A model generated the notes under the pieces. The model saw only the letters and a program-made list of their open reading frames with translations. It had not been told where the DNA came from and ran no database searches. This document shows positions 46,301 through 57,470 of a DNA stretch of 64,000 nt, in pieces. A program made the position numbers and the translations under genes. Origin of the DNA: Ophioderma brevispina (Eukaryota > Echinodermata > Ophiuroidea > Amphilepidida > Ophiodermatidae). The DNA lies in the NCBI GenBank assembly GCA_023653785.1, contig JAMKCH010058335.1, positions 1 through 64,000 of the forward strand, written 5' to 3'. Every line of letters begins with the position of its first letter. The stretch's first letter is position 1.

Positions 46301-47632
46301 TGTTTTACACTAGCCAGTTACCAATACAACTGTAAAAATCTCAATTTTTAAATTGGGGGCGCTCTTCAAAAAAATGTGGTTATTGCTTTAATGTACATCG
46401 AACCTCTAGAGGTGCCTGTATTTAAACTAAAAGTGCAATAAGAGCAAAGGTTGGTCATGGACAGTAAGCTTATTTTCCAATTAGCTTTGCAGCGCTAATT
46501 TTATTTTCATTGTATACACATTTACACAACAAATATGTAATTGTTGCTTTAACTGTAAACAACAGTTATTTTTATCCCCCTGGCTTCAAAAGCAGTAGAG
46601 GGATATTGCAAATAGCGCGCATGTCCGTGTGTATGTGTATGTGTGTGTGTTCCAGTTTGGTTATGTTTTTGTTTTACATGTCTCCTTTGAAAAGTTTTAG
46701 TCCGATTTACACCAGACTTGGGGTTAAGGTGCAATAGGGGTTCCTTCATGTGTGGATGATGTCAAAGGTCATGGAACAAGGTCAAAGGCCATCTGAGGTC
46801 ATGTTCCAGACTGCCATCTTTCCAGGGGGATGACACAAGTTTACTTAAAGAGTATTTTCAAGAACCTCATAAACATCAGCAAAAAGTGAACCTTCTGCAA
46901 TAATCATGTGTATTGTTATTAAAAGACTGGGGTAACCATTAAAGGCTGACTCAGAGATTTCCTGAGGAGGGCGCCCTCAATTTCCAAAAAAATCATGTTT
47001 TTTGCATGTACATAATGCTTGTCCATATACTAATCACTGTGTGATATTGCTAAGCCTAAATCGAATTCCTTCATATCGAAAATCACAACTTTGTTATAAA
47101 ATTCCGGATCCGGAATTTTGTTATACACAGTATCCTATGGGACGTAATACTACACATAAATGTTTACTGCATCAAAACGAAAAATCCGATTCATCTCAAA
47201 TTTCTGAATTGTGCATTTTAGGTTACTATCTTTAGTTCTAGTTGACTATTTTTCATTATTACACAAAAAAATAATATTTCGAAATCTCTGAGTCAGACTT
47301 AAACATAAAGATGCTGTAACTCAGACAATGTTTATCTTTATAAAATTATAATAGAGAAATACAATGTATTATATTTTTATACAGTTTTTATGGCCATGTT
47401 TGTATATTTGTTATAAGGTTTTCAATTACCACTATGGGTAATTATATGTTACTAGCATTACATTTTAACAAAAATTGCCACATTCAGTGTCATATAAATA
47501 CAACTGAACAAGGTTCTGGCTGATTCATAATCTCTACACATATCCTTATAGACCTATTGCATCAAATCACAAACCATTCAATTTGTGAGTGTAATTACTA
47601 ATGTAATATTTATGAACAAAATCTTGACCGTT
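40339..47632 (+). repeat. Tandem duplication, copy 2 (about 7.3 kb)
   Basis: Direct repeat of 32165-40338, collinear throughout. Differences are mostly one- and two-base insertions or deletions spread evenly, with fewer substitutions. An A-run of 18 is at 41821-41838. No frame survives in both copies. Right junction: the shared CTTGACCG continues into unique sequence TTACTCGTGTTACATC. Confidence 0.93.
46939..47302. mobile_element. TTAA-flanked element family B, duplication copy 2
   Basis: The left end is TTAA then AGGCTGACTCAGAGATTTCC. The right end is AAATCTCTGAGTCAGACTTAA, ending in TTAA. The duplicate of 39628-40000. Confidence 0.85.
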
Positions 47633-48112
47633 ACTCGTGTTACATCAAAAAGACAACCTAAATTTAGCTTTTTTTGTGTCCAGCATTCATCCCTAAAGAA
47701 GTAACTGAGTACTGAAGTTAACAACACTAGGTGATTAGCATGTATTACAGTTATACTACAAAAGCAGATTAACTGCAATTGAAGCAACATTTGTTTAGAT
47801 CACCCATTTAGTGCGTGACTCACGTTACCGATTTTTTTGTGACTCGCATTACACTTTTGGGCACTGCATTGGCTCATGTTTCTCAACTTTAAATCGGGCT
47901 TTAAATAGGCGAATGAAAGCTTTCAGGAAATAATTCTGGTCATTGTTAAAGTTAAAACTAACTATGATTGTTTCATTTAAAAGTGAGAAAGGGAGCAGTA
48001 AAAAGCTACTTTTTAAGGATGGAAATTTTCAATTTCCTAAAAAATTAACTTTTTGAACATAAGTGGATATCAAACGTAATTTAATCTTACTGAAAGACCA
48101 TTTAAATATCAG
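47633..48112. other. Sequence right of the duplication, no feature
   Basis: Unique-looking AT-rich sequence; no gene or RNA recognised. Confidence 0.4.
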
Positions 48113-48351
48113 CAGTGGCTTACCGACTGGGAGGGGGACAAGTTTCCCCCTCTGGCTAAAAAACAACGGGACGATATGGACTAAAATACAATTTCGACCA
48201 ACTTCAGCCTAAATTTCGGGCAAAATTAAAGTAATTCAGCAATTTGCGCGCTACGCGAGAATTTTGTCAAATTCAGACTTCATTGGAGCAAATCACCGGG
48301 CCGACTTAAGAATTTTGCCCCCTCTGGGTCGACTGTATCGATATGCCACTG
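48113..48351. mobile_element. CAGTGGC-type (hAT-like) inverted-repeat element
   Basis: The left end is CAGTGGCTTACCGACTGGG and the right end is ATCGATATGCCACTG; read in reverse the right end starts CAGTGGCATATCGAT. Both ends have a run of pyrimidine/purine blocks (GGGGGACAAG, TTGCCCCCTCT) as in the 28.6-kb element. The flanking octamers AATATCAG and AATATAGA are only partly alike, so the target duplication has decayed. Confidence 0.75.
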
Positions 48352-49020
48352 AATATAGATCACATTATCCCATTTCATTTGATACCACGTTTGGCATTGT
48401 ATATCTGTATGCATGCAAGTTGTTACATTAAAAAATGAGAGGTTTCAGCTACAGTATTCACTAACATATTAAGACCTCAAATCCATCACTCTTGTTCTGC
48501 ATTTTCTACAAATCTTGATGTATGTGAGGGTTAAATTATATGCTCGAGGTGATCCCCAAAACCATACTTTTCCTCCACAGCAATGGCGGTGGAACTGGAG
48601 GCTCCACTTTTGAAAGTGGAGGGGCCTGGGCTCACCACTTTTCAAAGGTGGTTGATGATACACATTGGGTTTATTGTAGCTGTACCAGAAAACAGTAGTA
48701 AAGTATTGAAAATCATTCCGCCGCCACTGCTCCGCAGCTTCATTTTGAGCCTCCATACACATATTCTTGAGATTACCGACGGCCTATAATTGTAAAGGGA
48801 CACAGATGGAAACCTTAGTTCAAGATTTATCCCGTTCGGGTGATAACTTTCCTGAAGGAAACAGAGAGGCTTTTTTAATCTTGTTACCAATTTGTAAATG
48901 GTAGTGCGCACCTCTTCCTTGTGAGATTTCTGTTAATTGTAAAAGATTTTTGATGTTTTAATAATCTTATACACGCTAAAACACAATGGTTTTGATTTGT
49001 CGTTAACTTCATACTGCACT
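48352..49020. other. Sequence with a short inverted repeat, no gene
   Basis: GGCTCCACTTTTGAAAGTGG at about 48600 and CACCACTTTTCAAAGGTGG at about 48634 are small hairpins. Nothing else recognised. Confidence 0.4.
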
Positions 49021-49747
49021 CCCTCATCAGGTCATATGTGTGATCTTACCAAATTCTTGACTTAACCGAAGGACAAGAGGCTCACTAATCTAAATTCCAC
49101 CGGAAAGACAATCACCAGCTTTCATTTAAAATTTATTTCATTTCATAAAACCAGGAGGCATGACGTTAAATTTTTTAAAACTCAAATTGCCGTAGTACAT
49201 TCCGGATATAATGCTCAAAGTAGGCTAAAAAAGTTGAACAATTTGTTAATGAATTATCACATATCAATGTCAAATTTTCGCTGCCGAGGTCCAGGTCAAT
49301 CATAGGTCATGTGTCTGATCTTTATCAATTCTGACCTAACCAAACGGTCAGAGGTCAACTAATTCTCATCACCGTCAAAGAAATCATTCCCTACATCGGG
49401 TACCAAATAGGAGGACTTAGATTAAATTTCCATACATCAGGTACCACACATTATGAATTGCTGTAACATTTGTTAAATAAACTTCAATTGCATAGAAATG
49501 CGGGATAAGTATGCTCAAAGTTGAACATTGCATGAATGGTCCATACCAGGTCAATTTCGCTGCCGAGTTCATGTTCAAACAGTCGTGTATCTTACACATT
49601 CTCTGTCTCGCCAAATTCCTAGTTCAGCTAATCTAAAATCACCGCAAAGAGAATCATCAGAGCTTGTCATTTAAAATTTTCATGTTCATAGATTTTCCTG
49701 TATATAAGAATAGTGCCTAGTCAAAGTTCATCCGATGTCTATGTTTC

Positions 49748-50013
49748 GTTTACAACACTGACCTCTACACCAGGGATAGCGGGCTGCCGGCACAGTTTAA
49801 TGGTTGCCGAGTGAAACAACCGAAGTTGTGGACCTCTACAATATGCAGGAAACAATGCATAAACCTGCTTTGCACATATATTCCACACACGTTTTATTGT
49901 GGGACAAGGTGTAATGCATTGTTCCCGCCATATTGTAGAGGTCCTAAAACCAACTCCGATGTTTCAATCCGGTGCACTCTGCCCGGTATCCATGTGTATA
50001 GGTCAGTGTTTAC
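49748..50013. mobile_element. Foldback element in the 49-kb array
   Basis: The left arm is GTTTACAACACTGACCTCTA ... GGACCTCTACAATATG. The right arm reversed is GTAAACACTGACCTATACAC ... GGACCTCTACAATATG. The arms are about 95 bases each with a small loop. Non-coding. Confidence 0.82.
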
Positions 50014-50055
50014 AATGCTGACGCTAACCAAAGGTCAGAGTCAAGCTAATGACTA

Positions 50056-50468
50056 TTTGCACGATCCCCTAAATGCATCTCGTATTGTGCCCATGTCCAT
50101 CCGGGAACTTGTACCAGCTAGCCTCAAGTCGCTAAACAGCATACGGAAAAGAGCGAATGAGGTACCAAGAAAACTTACCCCTCTGTGACGGTTGCACAAT
50201 AGTTTTTGCGTAAAATAGTCCGGCATGCCAAGTATGGCACAGTTCCAGATCGAATCGCGTTTTGTTGTCGTAATTTCCAACACCAGACGCCTCAAGTGTT
50301 TTTTTGTTGTAAGATTAACTTCACGTAAAAAGGTACTTTGTCTTTGACAATTTAGGCACTGTTCGGCGACGGCGAACGAACAACAAATTTTTTTTGTAAA
50401 CAGAACTCTGGTACAAGTTCCCCGGATGGAAATGGACACCTACGAGATGCATTTCGGGATCGTGCAAA
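50056..50468. mobile_element. Inverted-repeat element with ~65-bp ends
   Basis: The left end is TTTGCACGATCCCCTAAATG then CATCTCGTA, with CATCCGGGAACTTGTACCAG inward. The right end reversed is TTTGCACGATCCCGAAATGC, with CATCCGGGGAACTTGTACCA inward. About 410 bp, non-coding. Confidence 0.87.
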
Positions 50469-51209
50469 TGTGTTCTATCTCATCACCGAAAGAAGAATCC
50501 TCAGGGCTTTCATTTAAAATTTTGATTCAGGTTACTACCATAGTCCCGTTCTCGAGATATTCAATATTAGTGATTTAATTTATATAGTATAGACGGGAGC
50601 CTTCCATACAAGGGGTACCAAATATGAGGAAATGACGGTAAATTTGTTAAAACTTCAAATTGCAAAAGTAAATTCGGGATAAGTGCTCACAAAGTTAGAA
50701 AGTGTCAATGAAGGGTCACAGATCAGGTCAAATTTCGCGCTGACGTGAAGGCCAATCAGAGGTCTATGTTGTAGCTTTATACAAATTCTTACCTAAACCA
50801 CAGGTCCGCGATCAAGCTAATCTCAATCAACGGAAAGAGAATTTTAAAACTGCGTTCATTTCAACTTCATTTTAGGGTATACTATATGCAGTTTCTCCGA
50901 GATATTAAAGATTTCGTGATGATTTTCCATGTAATTAATAGATAGGACCTTCCATACATCGGGTACCAAATATGAGGAATTTACGGGTAAAATTTGTATA
51001 ATACATATACACTTCAAATTAGCAACTAAGTATTCGGCATAAAAGTTCTCAAAAGTTTGAATTGACAAGGGGTGAAGGTCACATATGGGTCCAATTTCGA
51101 CTGGCCGAGTCAAAGGTCCTCATAAGCCATATGTGTATTTTTAACAAATTCTGAACTAACCAAAGGTCGAGGTCCCCAGCTATCTCATCGCAATTCAAGG
51201 GAATCATCC

Positions 51210-54200
51210 ATATCCATATCCAGGTCTTTGATCCCATCACGAAGGAGGCACCCCTCCCTAGAATGTTCCACAAATCTCTATCTGTAGCCATTCTTGTCCA
51301 ATTTGGACCAAGTTGTTTTGTCATTCTCTATCCTCCTGGTTTTTTGGACGTCCTGGCTCTGGTCCATTCCTTCTCTGGGGGTCCAATCTGTCCCTCTGAT
51401 GGTCCACCTGTTATCCTTCAGTCTAGGACGTGAACCTGCCCATCTATATGTTTTGGCACTCCTAATGCATTCGATAATATCAGTAATCCCTGTCTGTGAT
51501 CTGCATCCGCAATTTTCTCTTTTTATCTTGAAGAATGATGCCAAGCATGATTCGCTCCATCTTCCGCGTGCAACTGCACGCATCTCCCCTCGTGGTAGTT
51601 ATTCAAAGCCCACTTTTCACTGCCGTATTTCATCAACAGGAAGAATGTATTCATGCACACCTTTCTCTTTAGCTGCATACTTGTCTTCTTATTTTTTCTG
51701 ATGTTTTCCACTTTTGCAAATGCTGCCCAGCCTAGTTCCAATTCTTCTCCTGCTGACTCGGCAGTAAGTCAACCATCACGCATAACTGTCTTCCCAATTT
51801 AGATGTAGTCCTGTGACCTCTTCCATGACTTTCCCGTCTACAGTTAGCTCGAACTTCCTTGTGTGGTCATTAACATCACTTTTGTTTTTCCCAACATGCA
51901 TGCTGAGTTCCGACCGGTTTGGCTGGTCTGTGGATATCCAGTTTAGCTATGCTTTCACTTCCTCTGTGACTTGGCAATCGGATTATTCGTCGGCAAAAGA
52001 TCAGGTGAGAAAAGAGATTTTTTCACCATCAAAATTCTTAAGGTCCCTCTTCCTTCCCAGTTAATCCCTTTATGAAGTGGCATCTTGAAGGCTGAGTTAA
52101 GAAGGTTGGGTGAAATGTTGTCTCCCTGTCTGCGCCCCTCTCTAGCTTGATCTGGTCCCTGTCCTTGTGGAGCTTTAGTGTGGAAGAGGCTCCACTGTAA
52201 AGCACGTAGAGATTTGATGTAGCTGGGGTCCACTCCTTGGTTTTTCAAAAGGGCTGTGAAGAGATGTTTGAATTCAACAGAGTCAAACGCCTTCTCATAT
52301 TCAAAACAAAGGCAAAGCTGAAGTGGGATCTTATATATACTGCATTGGGGGCTTTTTCTTGTGCTGGCTAACCACCATGTATGTGATCAGTGGTAGAAAA
52401 TCCTGGTCTAAAACCAGCTTGGGGTCTTGGTTGGTGTTGTTTCAGAGTGTTCAAGCATTCTTTTCATCATGACTGTGCGAATACCTTGTACATTACAGGT
52501 AGAAGGCTTATTGCCTTTAGTTTTTGATGTCAGATGTACATCCTTTCTTATGATAATAACTACCGATGCATTGTTCCAGTTGCTTGGGACTCGTACCCTC
52601 TGTAAGGGCATCTATTTGAACGCTTTTGGTCAGTACCATCAATACGGGGTTCACCTCCATCTTGAAGAAACGCCATTCTTGTAAATAAACCTGTCCTCTC
52701 CAGGGGCTTTTTCTCGCGCTTTATTTTCTTAGAAAAAAAAAAAAAAAAAAGGGAGTTAACCTGCATCTCTTCCTTCCGAAGGCAAGTGATGGAAGAGGGG
52801 GTGGGGTTTTCGCACTTTTTGGGTACATTACTCAGCAACAGGTTTGTCTTGTGGTTGCCTGGTGCTGTATAGGTTGGTGTAAAAACTCTTCACATCGTTA
52901 ATCTTTTGACCATGCTATCGAGATCTTCAGTTAGATGCCAGTCATTCCTTCTTTTCCTTCAGGGCTATGATGTTGTTCCTTCCTAGTCACTGTTTCCGTC
53001 TGCTGTTCAGTCCCCCTTATTTGTTTCAAGAGCTTTCAGCTGTCCTTGCTCATTGAATGATGATTTTCCTCTTCCATACTCGTCCTGATGGTCTTTGCAA
53101 GTCTCGTGGTATTCTACATGTTGATTCCATTCCACTCCTCTTCATCTTTCGTCTTTTCTCGCCTCAGATTTGTGTGTGTTTCCCTAGAAAGCTTGTCATG
53201 TCGTGATGGCTTATGCTCTGCCACATTTTACCGCAATCTTCCATAACTTTGCAGAAGTGATGGCCATCGCACTGTGTGGTCGAGATCTTTGCAGAATGCA
53301 CTGTAGAGCCTCAAACATTGTTGGACAACTTCAGTTGAAATTCCACAGCCTTAGCTCTGAGTGCTTCTGCCATTGGTTTCTTGTGCTTCATACATCTTGC
53401 TCTTTCTAGTTTGGTGTTGATCTTAACGGAGGCTCTAGTATGCTAGTGGTCACTGCCTGTGTTGAACTGATTATGACTGATACATCTGAGAACGTGGGGG
53501 CTTATCAGTAAGGATGTAATCGATTTCATTCTTCTTCGTGACTCTTTTGGGGAATCCATGTCCCAATCGCCTGTTTTGGCGATTTCTTGTAGAAATGTCA
53601 TGATTTCAATCGATATCTTTCAGCAAAGTTGATGTAGATTCCTCCTCTGCTGTTTCGCACTCCTACCATGTTACCTGTGTATGACTCTCCTTGATTACCC
53701 GCTCCACCTTTGCAATTGAAATCGCCCATTACATATGATATTTTAGTGGTTTGAGAGATGGCAGGGGAATGGGAGTATGCAAAGTGTGGGTGAATTAGTT
53801 TCTCTGTTGTTGGTGATTCAATGGACTTGTGGGAAAAGGGATCGAAGGGTTTTGGGGGGTGGGGGTTCACGGAGGGAACGGGGTTTGGGGAGAGAAACCT
53901 GGAAGGAAGGATGCTGTTAGAGATTTGGTGAATGAGAAAGGAACGATTGCATAAGCGAATACGTGGTTAGAAGAAGAGGACAAAATGAAAGTGACCTTTA
54001 GTTCAGCAGGAAACGAGTCAGAGATTGATTATGTGCTTGTGGGTAAGGAGAGTAGAAAGTTTTTGAAGAATAAGGAATTCCTCTGGATTACAACATAGAG
54101 TTGGTTGTTGCCGAGGTGGGACAGAGGAAGGGTGAAACAGGCGTGTGATGAAGTGTAGTGGTGAAAAAGCAAGGGAGGAGAGACGAACGATACGGGTGGG

Positions 54201-57200
54201 TGGAATGATGAGGTGAGGAGTCGATAGGAGAAAGAGGATGCCGTATAAGGAAATGAGGATAAATGGTACGGAAGAGAATAAAGTGCGGTCTAGAGATTGA
54301 AGAAGCGGAGCACAGAAAGTGGTTGCGAGGCTATGAAGGAGGAGCTTAGAAGGGGGTGATTGAGTTGAGTTGAGGGAGAACCCAAAAAGGTGGTAAGTTA
54401 TGAATGCAAGGAAAAACGGAAGAAAAGATGTTGAAGGGGAAATTAAGTGATGGAAAGTTAACTTTCATGAGAAGATAGAGGCGGGTCTGTAAAGAGCAAA
54501 TGGAGAATCATGAATGAGGAGAATGAATTGTATCAGAGGGTGGAGGCTGATGTGGTGAAGGGCCAGTTGAGGAGGGTCAGTCAGAAAGAAGTGGTAAATG
54601 CAATTGGAGAAATGAAAACGGAAAGGCTGCCTGGAGCCCTCGGAAGTGAGTGTGAGATGATTATTGCGAGTGGGAGAGACCCATAGGATTGTGTGATGAG
54701 GGAGTTGTGTCAGAGGGTGTTATTGGAGGAGGAATGCCGGTGGAGTGGGCTGTGAGGTGTGTTAGTTCCAAGTTTAAGAAGGGAAGGGATGCAATGAGCG
54801 CCCCCTGTGGTGCGTATAGGGTGGGAATGTTGTTGGAGCATGCGATGAAATTGTGGAGAGGGTCTAGAGAACACAATTCGGAGGATATTGAAAGTGGATG
54901 AGATGCATTTGGTTTTATGCCAGGAAGGGACGATAGATGCAGTGTTCATTTTGAGGGGAATGCAAGAGGAATATCGAGCAAAGGGAAGAAGCTGTTATGT
55001 GCTTTGTGGACCTAGGAAGGCCTTTGATAGAGTACCTAGGAAAGTGATGAGTGTTCATGAGTAGAGGGGCATACCATAAGTGGTGGTTAGAGCGGCGATG
55101 AGTCCCTGTATGAAGGCGCAAAAACAAGAGTTTAGAATTAGGTTCTGAGTTGTCTGAGGAGTTTGAGGTGAGGTGGTGTGCATCATGGTTTCTGTCTGCC
55201 GCCGTTGGTGTTTGCAATTGTGGTTGATGGGGTTACGGAGAGTGCAAAGAAGGTTTGCTGAGTCAGATGCTGTTGCTGATGATTAAGTTTTAATGTGTGA
55301 GACAATGGAGGGTTTGAGAGAAAGTTTTGGAGTGGAAGAAGGCATTTGAGAGTATAAGGGCCGTAAGTAAACCTTGGGAAGACTAAAGTGATGTGTGAAG
55401 AGTGGGAGGAGGGGAGTGTTCGTGAGTAAGATGGCCCCATGTGGAATATGTGGATAGAGGGTGAGGGCAAATTCCCTGTGTGTGGTGAGAAATGTGGGAA
55501 ATGATTCATGAGATGCACAAATATGAAGAGAGCGACCCCCCAAGGTTGGCAGGACTTTGTTTTGGAAGATGCGAGAAGGAAGTTGAGGGAGTGGGGAGGA
55601 GGTGGAAAATTTGTGTGATGGAGGTGGAAACATTGAAGGAGTTCACATACTTAGGTGACAGGATTAGTGCGGGCGGTGGATGTGAGGCGGCTGTGCAGCC
55701 CTAGTGAAGTATGGTTGGGTGAAGTTTAGAGAAGTGGAGAGTTTTGTTACTGGGAGAAATTTCCTTTGAAGATGAAAGATGGTGTATAGGAGTTGTGTGA
55801 GAATCAGTATGCTGTATGGGAGGAGAATGGTTGCCTGAGGAAAATGCAGATCCAGAGAGCAATGGTGAGAGCAATGGGTGGTGTGAAATTGATGGCTAGG
55901 AAGACTGAGGAATTTTGATGCAGATGTGGGTTTGGAAGAGGCGGCGGACCGACTGGCGAAGGCGCATGGTTGTAAGATGTATGGGCACGTGCTGATGAAG
56001 GATGATGAGCATTTTTTAAAAAGGGCTTTTGAGATTTGAGGTGGTGGTTTGAGGCAGAGGGGCCGACCAATACGACATGGAGGAAGCAAGTGAGGAGTAG
56101 AGTAGGAGGGTTGGGTTGGGTTAAGGATGGGGGATGCATTGATCGGGCGAAGTGGAAGGAGAGGGAGTAAGGCGATTTGCTACGATGTGAGGTGAATCCG
56201 GCCACCCCCGGTTCGGGAAAAACCGGATTTAAACTTTGGTTTTACTACTACTACTGACTTCTTGCCACCTGCTGACTATAGCTTGCTATTTCCTCATACA
56301 CTTCATCTACTTCCTCATCGCGCTGCTGGTGTTGGTAAGTACTCTTGGAATATTTAATGGTACTTTTTTTTGATCTTTACCGTTAGTGAGGCCCACTCGT
56401 CCTTAAATTTCCTTTGAAACTACTGACATTTCCTGCCTATACCTTGTGTACTATGAAACCCCTCCTTTGTTGACAGTTTGTGCCTCCCTTGAATTAGAGA
56501 TTGTGGCCACTTCTGTTAAGGGTGCATACATCCTTTCTACTTTTGCCTTACTACTTCACTATTCCAACATGTCCAAACCTTGATCCTTCCCAGTTTCTTC
56601 CTCATAATTCTGTCGTCTGTAGAAAGAGATCTGGCGTTTTAATCGTGCAATACGTCATTTCCACATTGCAGCCTGTCCTTCCCCAGAGATTCTTGCCACC
56701 CCTGCTCCTTTGTGCTCTCCTTACCGCTGTCTTGGTCAGGTACTCCGATCTGCTGGGGACTGAGGGACGTGGTTTATTTGTATCTGTCATCACTAGGGGG
56801 TTTGCCAACTCGCCACTCTTAGCCTGCGGGGTTGGCGATGTAGTTTTTTTCTGGTTCCTCCCTGCCTACATGCCTAAAGTGTGAAGGATGTCCAATCAAC
56901 AAGCCTAGTCTTACAAGGATATAAACGTAAAGGTTTCAGCATTTGGTCCACTTGTCACCCATACTAAAACATAAGGGGATGCACACGATCCGCCAGCCGA
57001 GGGTATCTTTTTGTAATGTACCCCTCAGCGGCATCTGTGAAGTCTTGATTTTTCCCAGGTCTTGAGTGCCTTTAACCTACCTAGCCAGAGGAAAAAGCTA
57101 ACAACTATGCACTGGATGCTGAAAGAAAAGAACTAGCAAAAGAAGGAATTGAGCTGTGAGAGGTAGAGGTTGCTCAAGCCCCACTCTGACTGGTCACTAG

Positions 57201-57300
57201 GCACATTGTTGACCAAAATAGCCTCACCACCATTAACAATTTTTAACATTTAAAATTTGGGGTATGAACCTAAATAAAATTTTAAATGAAATTTCCCCCG
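51210..57300 (-). mobile_element. LINE A: decayed RTE-like endonuclease/RT element, - strand, split by LINE B
   Basis: On the - strand 53870-51210 encodes in broken frames VMGDFN (endonuclease, about 53729-53716), then ESYTGN and NSRGG, then a palm region with VDPSYIKSLRAL and RQGDNISPNLLNSA. WAAFAKVENIRKNKK, TGITDIIECIR and DNRWTIRGTDWTPRE follow. This is the order of LINE endonuclease-reverse transcriptase proteins. The 3' end is (ATGGAT)n-like at about 51210. Upstream coding resumes beyond LINE B: the - strand near 56270-56330 reads YQHQQRDEEVDEVYEEIA, fitting the segment just before GDFN. Many frameshifts and stops; a dead copy. The 5' part (56.9-57.3 kb) is assigned by position only. Confidence 0.85.
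53755..56266 (+). mobile_element. LINE B: decayed RTE-like element, + strand, nested in LINE A
   Basis: The + strand in broken frames reads VVGDSMDLWEKG (a decayed GDFN region, about 53806), GERNLEG, KVTFSSAGNESEIDYVLVGK, GTIDAVFILRGMQEEY, RKAFDRVPRKVM (55017), VADD in place of YADD (about 55269), VEVETLKEFTYLGDRISAGG, WVKF and GHVLMKDDEHFLKRA. It then ends just before a TACTACTAC tail at 56255. This order is that of a widespread RTE-type reverse transcriptase. The catalytic YADD has lost its tyrosine and is followed by a stop, so the copy is dead. It is 5'-truncated at the endonuclease motif. The strand is strikingly purine-rich, as is usual for this protein. Confidence 0.87.
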
Positions 57301-57470
57301 GCAGTCCATCATGGCATTCATCTTAAAATTTATTTCAGGATTCTACCCCATTTGTCCGTCTCGAGTATTCAGATTTGGATTTACATTATGTAGCTAGTCT
57401 AAGGCCGGAGCCTCTTCCCACATGGGTACCAATATGAGTAAATTACGGTAAAATTTGTTAAAACTCAAAC
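57300..57470 (+). repeat. Array unit, right part, after the LINE nest
   Basis: CATCTTAAAATTTATTTCAG, TGTCCGTCTCGAGTATTCAG, CTTCCCACATGGGTACCAAT and GTAAATTACGGTAAAATTTG match, in order, the unit cut at 51210. This supports insertion of the LINE nest into a pre-existing array. Confidence 0.82.

Larger units (their letters stand above)
49020..51210 (+). repeat. Tandem array of a ~0.3-kb unit, left part
   Basis: Units contain CAATTTCGCTGCCGAG, AGGTCATGTGTCTGATCTT, TCTGACCTAACCAAACGGTC, AATCATCAGAGCTTTCATTT, ATACATCGGGTACCAAATAG and TTCGGGATAAGTGCTCA in fixed order. Unit starts by the CTGCCGAG-like mark fall near 49285, 49560, 50740 and 51110. Two foldback elements (49748-50013 and 50056-50468) interrupt it, and a LINE cuts it at about 51210. 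It resumes at about 57300. Confidence 0.88.

Noticed and set aside
51294..51701. 135-codon + strand frame
   Set aside because: Antisense shadow of the LINE A reverse-transcriptase C-terminus on the - strand.
55664..56205. Two long - strand frames (141 and 133 codons)
   Set aside because: They lie antisense to LINE B, whose coding is on the + strand. Purine-rich coding leaves few stops on the opposite strand.
56501..56884. 127-codon + strand frame as a membrane protein
   Set aside because: Hydrophobic by composition only. The - strand carries remnants of the LINE A endonuclease region, which explains the sequence better.
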